A DNA stretch of 5,026 nt, taken from CAZXBB01 sp964638815. GTDB taxonomy: Bacteria; Planctomycetota; Phycisphaerae; Phycisphaerales; SM1A02. Shown one piece after another: positions 4,319 to 5,026 of this stretch; position 1 is the first letter of the stretch, and each line of letters starts with the position of its first letter. Made by a program: the position numbers and the translations under genes. Location of the stretch: assembly GCA_964638815.1 (NCBI GenBank), contig CAZXBB010000157.1, positions 1 to 5,026 of the forward strand, written 5' to 3'. Below the pieces are notes generated by a model. That model was not told the DNA's origin, did no database searches, and was given only the letters and a program-made list of their open reading frames with translations.

Positions 4319-5026
4319 ATGCGAGTCCGGGACACGCGGGCGGGCCGGATCAATCTCGTCGCGCCGGCGTTCGCCGCAGGGATCGCGGCGGGTTCCGCCG
4401 CGTGGGCGCCGCCGCCGGAGACGTGGCTCGTCGCCACTGCCGTCGCGGGGACGCTCTGCTGGGCGATGCGCCGCCGTGCGGCGGGCGCTCTGGCGGCGCT
4501 GGCGGTCGCCGTCGCGACGCTCGGCGGTGCGTGGGTCGGCGTACGGCGGGACGGCGTCGGGACCGACGATCTCCTCGCGCGTCTCGCCGCGACGCCGGTG
4601 CACGTTCACGCGGTCGGCACGGCGCTCGCCGGACCGGAGCCGCGGGACGGCGCGGGCGGGGAGCTGGGGCGCTTCGGCCACCGCGGGCCGTACACGGAGT
4701 TCCCGCTCGCGGTGGATGCTCTGCTCGGACGCGACGGCCACCGGCAGGCCGTCCGGGGGAACCTGCTGGTGCGTGTCGGCGAGACGGTCGCGCCGTTCCG
4801 CGCCGGCGACCGCGTAGCGGTGCGCGGGACCGCGCGGCGCGGCACGCCGGCACGGAACCCGGGGGGATTCGATCACGACGCGTTTCTTCGCTCGCGTGGC
4901 TACGCGGGGGTGCTGTCCGTCGGCGGGCGCACGCTGCTGACGGTCACGCCGGTCGCGCGACCCGGCCCGGCCGCACCTCGTGCGCGGTTGCCCGCCGCCC
5001 CCCCCGCCGCCGCGGCGCGCCCGCGC
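4319..5026 (+). CDS. comEC: ComEC/Rec2-type DNA uptake channel protein, N-terminal part (cut by right edge)
   Basis: The frame is open from the ATG (4319-4321) to the window edge, 236 codons; an in-frame TAG at 4307 blocks any real extension. The first 75 residues are hydrophobic, with about three candidate membrane helices (roughly 11-29, 35-50, 55-75). A soluble region follows (about 90-205) with the layout of the DUF4131 N-terminal domain of ComEC proteins: a beta-rich segment with GNLLVRVGETVAPFRAGDRV, then the family signature RNPGGFDHDAFLRSRGY at 179-195. ComEC forms the inner-membrane channel that brings single-stranded DNA into the cytoplasm during natural transformation. The Competence domain and any C-terminal metallo-beta-lactamase domain would lie beyond the window. 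The last 25 residues are an Ala/Pro/Arg stretch with a run of eight C (4998-5005). No comEA or other uptake gene is beside it here. No good ribosome site precedes the ATG. Confidence 0.87.
   Translation, partial: MRVRDTRAGRINLVAPAFAAGIAAGSAAWAPPPETWLVATAVAGTLCWAMRRRAAGALAALAVAVATLGGAWVGVRRDGVGTDDLLARLAATPVHVHAVGTALAGPEPRDGAGGELGRFGHRGPYTEFPLAVDALLGRDGHRQAVRGNLLVRVGETVAPFRAGDRVAVRGTARRGTPARNPGGFDHDAFLRSRGYAGVLSVGGRTLLTVTPVARPGPAAPRARLPAAPPAAAARPR

Noticed and set aside
4114..4437. N-terminal extension of the sigma factor to ATG 4314 or GTG 4437
   Set aside because: The added residues are Pro/Arg/Gly-rich, include the G-tract cluster in translation, and would overlap or abut the divergent ComEC start. 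The conserved domain starts near 4113, where a spaced AAGG is present. Not fully excluded.
3506..4876. 456-codon open frame on the minus strand overlapping sigma and ComEC
   Set aside because: It is an Arg/Pro-rich off-frame reading of the sigma gene and an antisense reading of ComEC, with no recognisable domain.

Overview
This is a very G+C-rich window from a bacterial chromosome with dense, short-spaced genes. Protein style suggests a planctomycete, probably of the Phycisphaerae type: an ECF sigma factor next to a membrane anti-sigma, Ala/Arg/Asp-rich secreted proteins and a small conserved 'MSSIG...' protein. The assignment rests on remembered family resemblance and composition, not on a marker gene.

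Layout, left to right. Five genes lie on the minus strand and read right to left. They are an ECF RNA polymerase sigma factor (3565-4113), a single-pass membrane protein that is very probably its anti-sigma factor (2506-3528), a large secreted protein with C-terminal TPR-like helices (666-2414), a 91-residue hypothetical protein (329-604), and the N-terminal part of a secreted hypothetical protein that runs off the left edge (1-239). On the plus strand, diverging from the sigma factor, is the N-terminal third or so of a ComEC/Rec2-type DNA uptake channel (4319-5026), cut by the right edge. The two directions are separated by a G+C-extreme divergent region (4114-4318) with a striking G-tract cluster.

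How the genes may work together. The sigma and anti-sigma genes are 36 bp apart and form a standard regulatory pair: a cytoplasmic N-terminus holds the sigma factor, and an extracytoplasmic Cys-rich domain presumably senses a signal. The three genes downstream may be co-transcribed or be targets of the sigma factor; two of them encode exported proteins, which fits an envelope-related output. This is inference. The gaps between these genes hold unusual structures: four 14-bp direct repeats that form two mutually exclusive hairpins (263-323), an 8-bp-stem hairpin directly in front of the start codon of the 91-residue gene (606-630), and an imperfect direct repeat upstream of the large secreted gene (2441-2486).

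No tRNA, rRNA, CRISPR array, insertion sequence or phage gene is visible. The long opposite-strand open frames reflect G+C bias and are not annotated. The least certain annotation is the start codon of the sigma factor.
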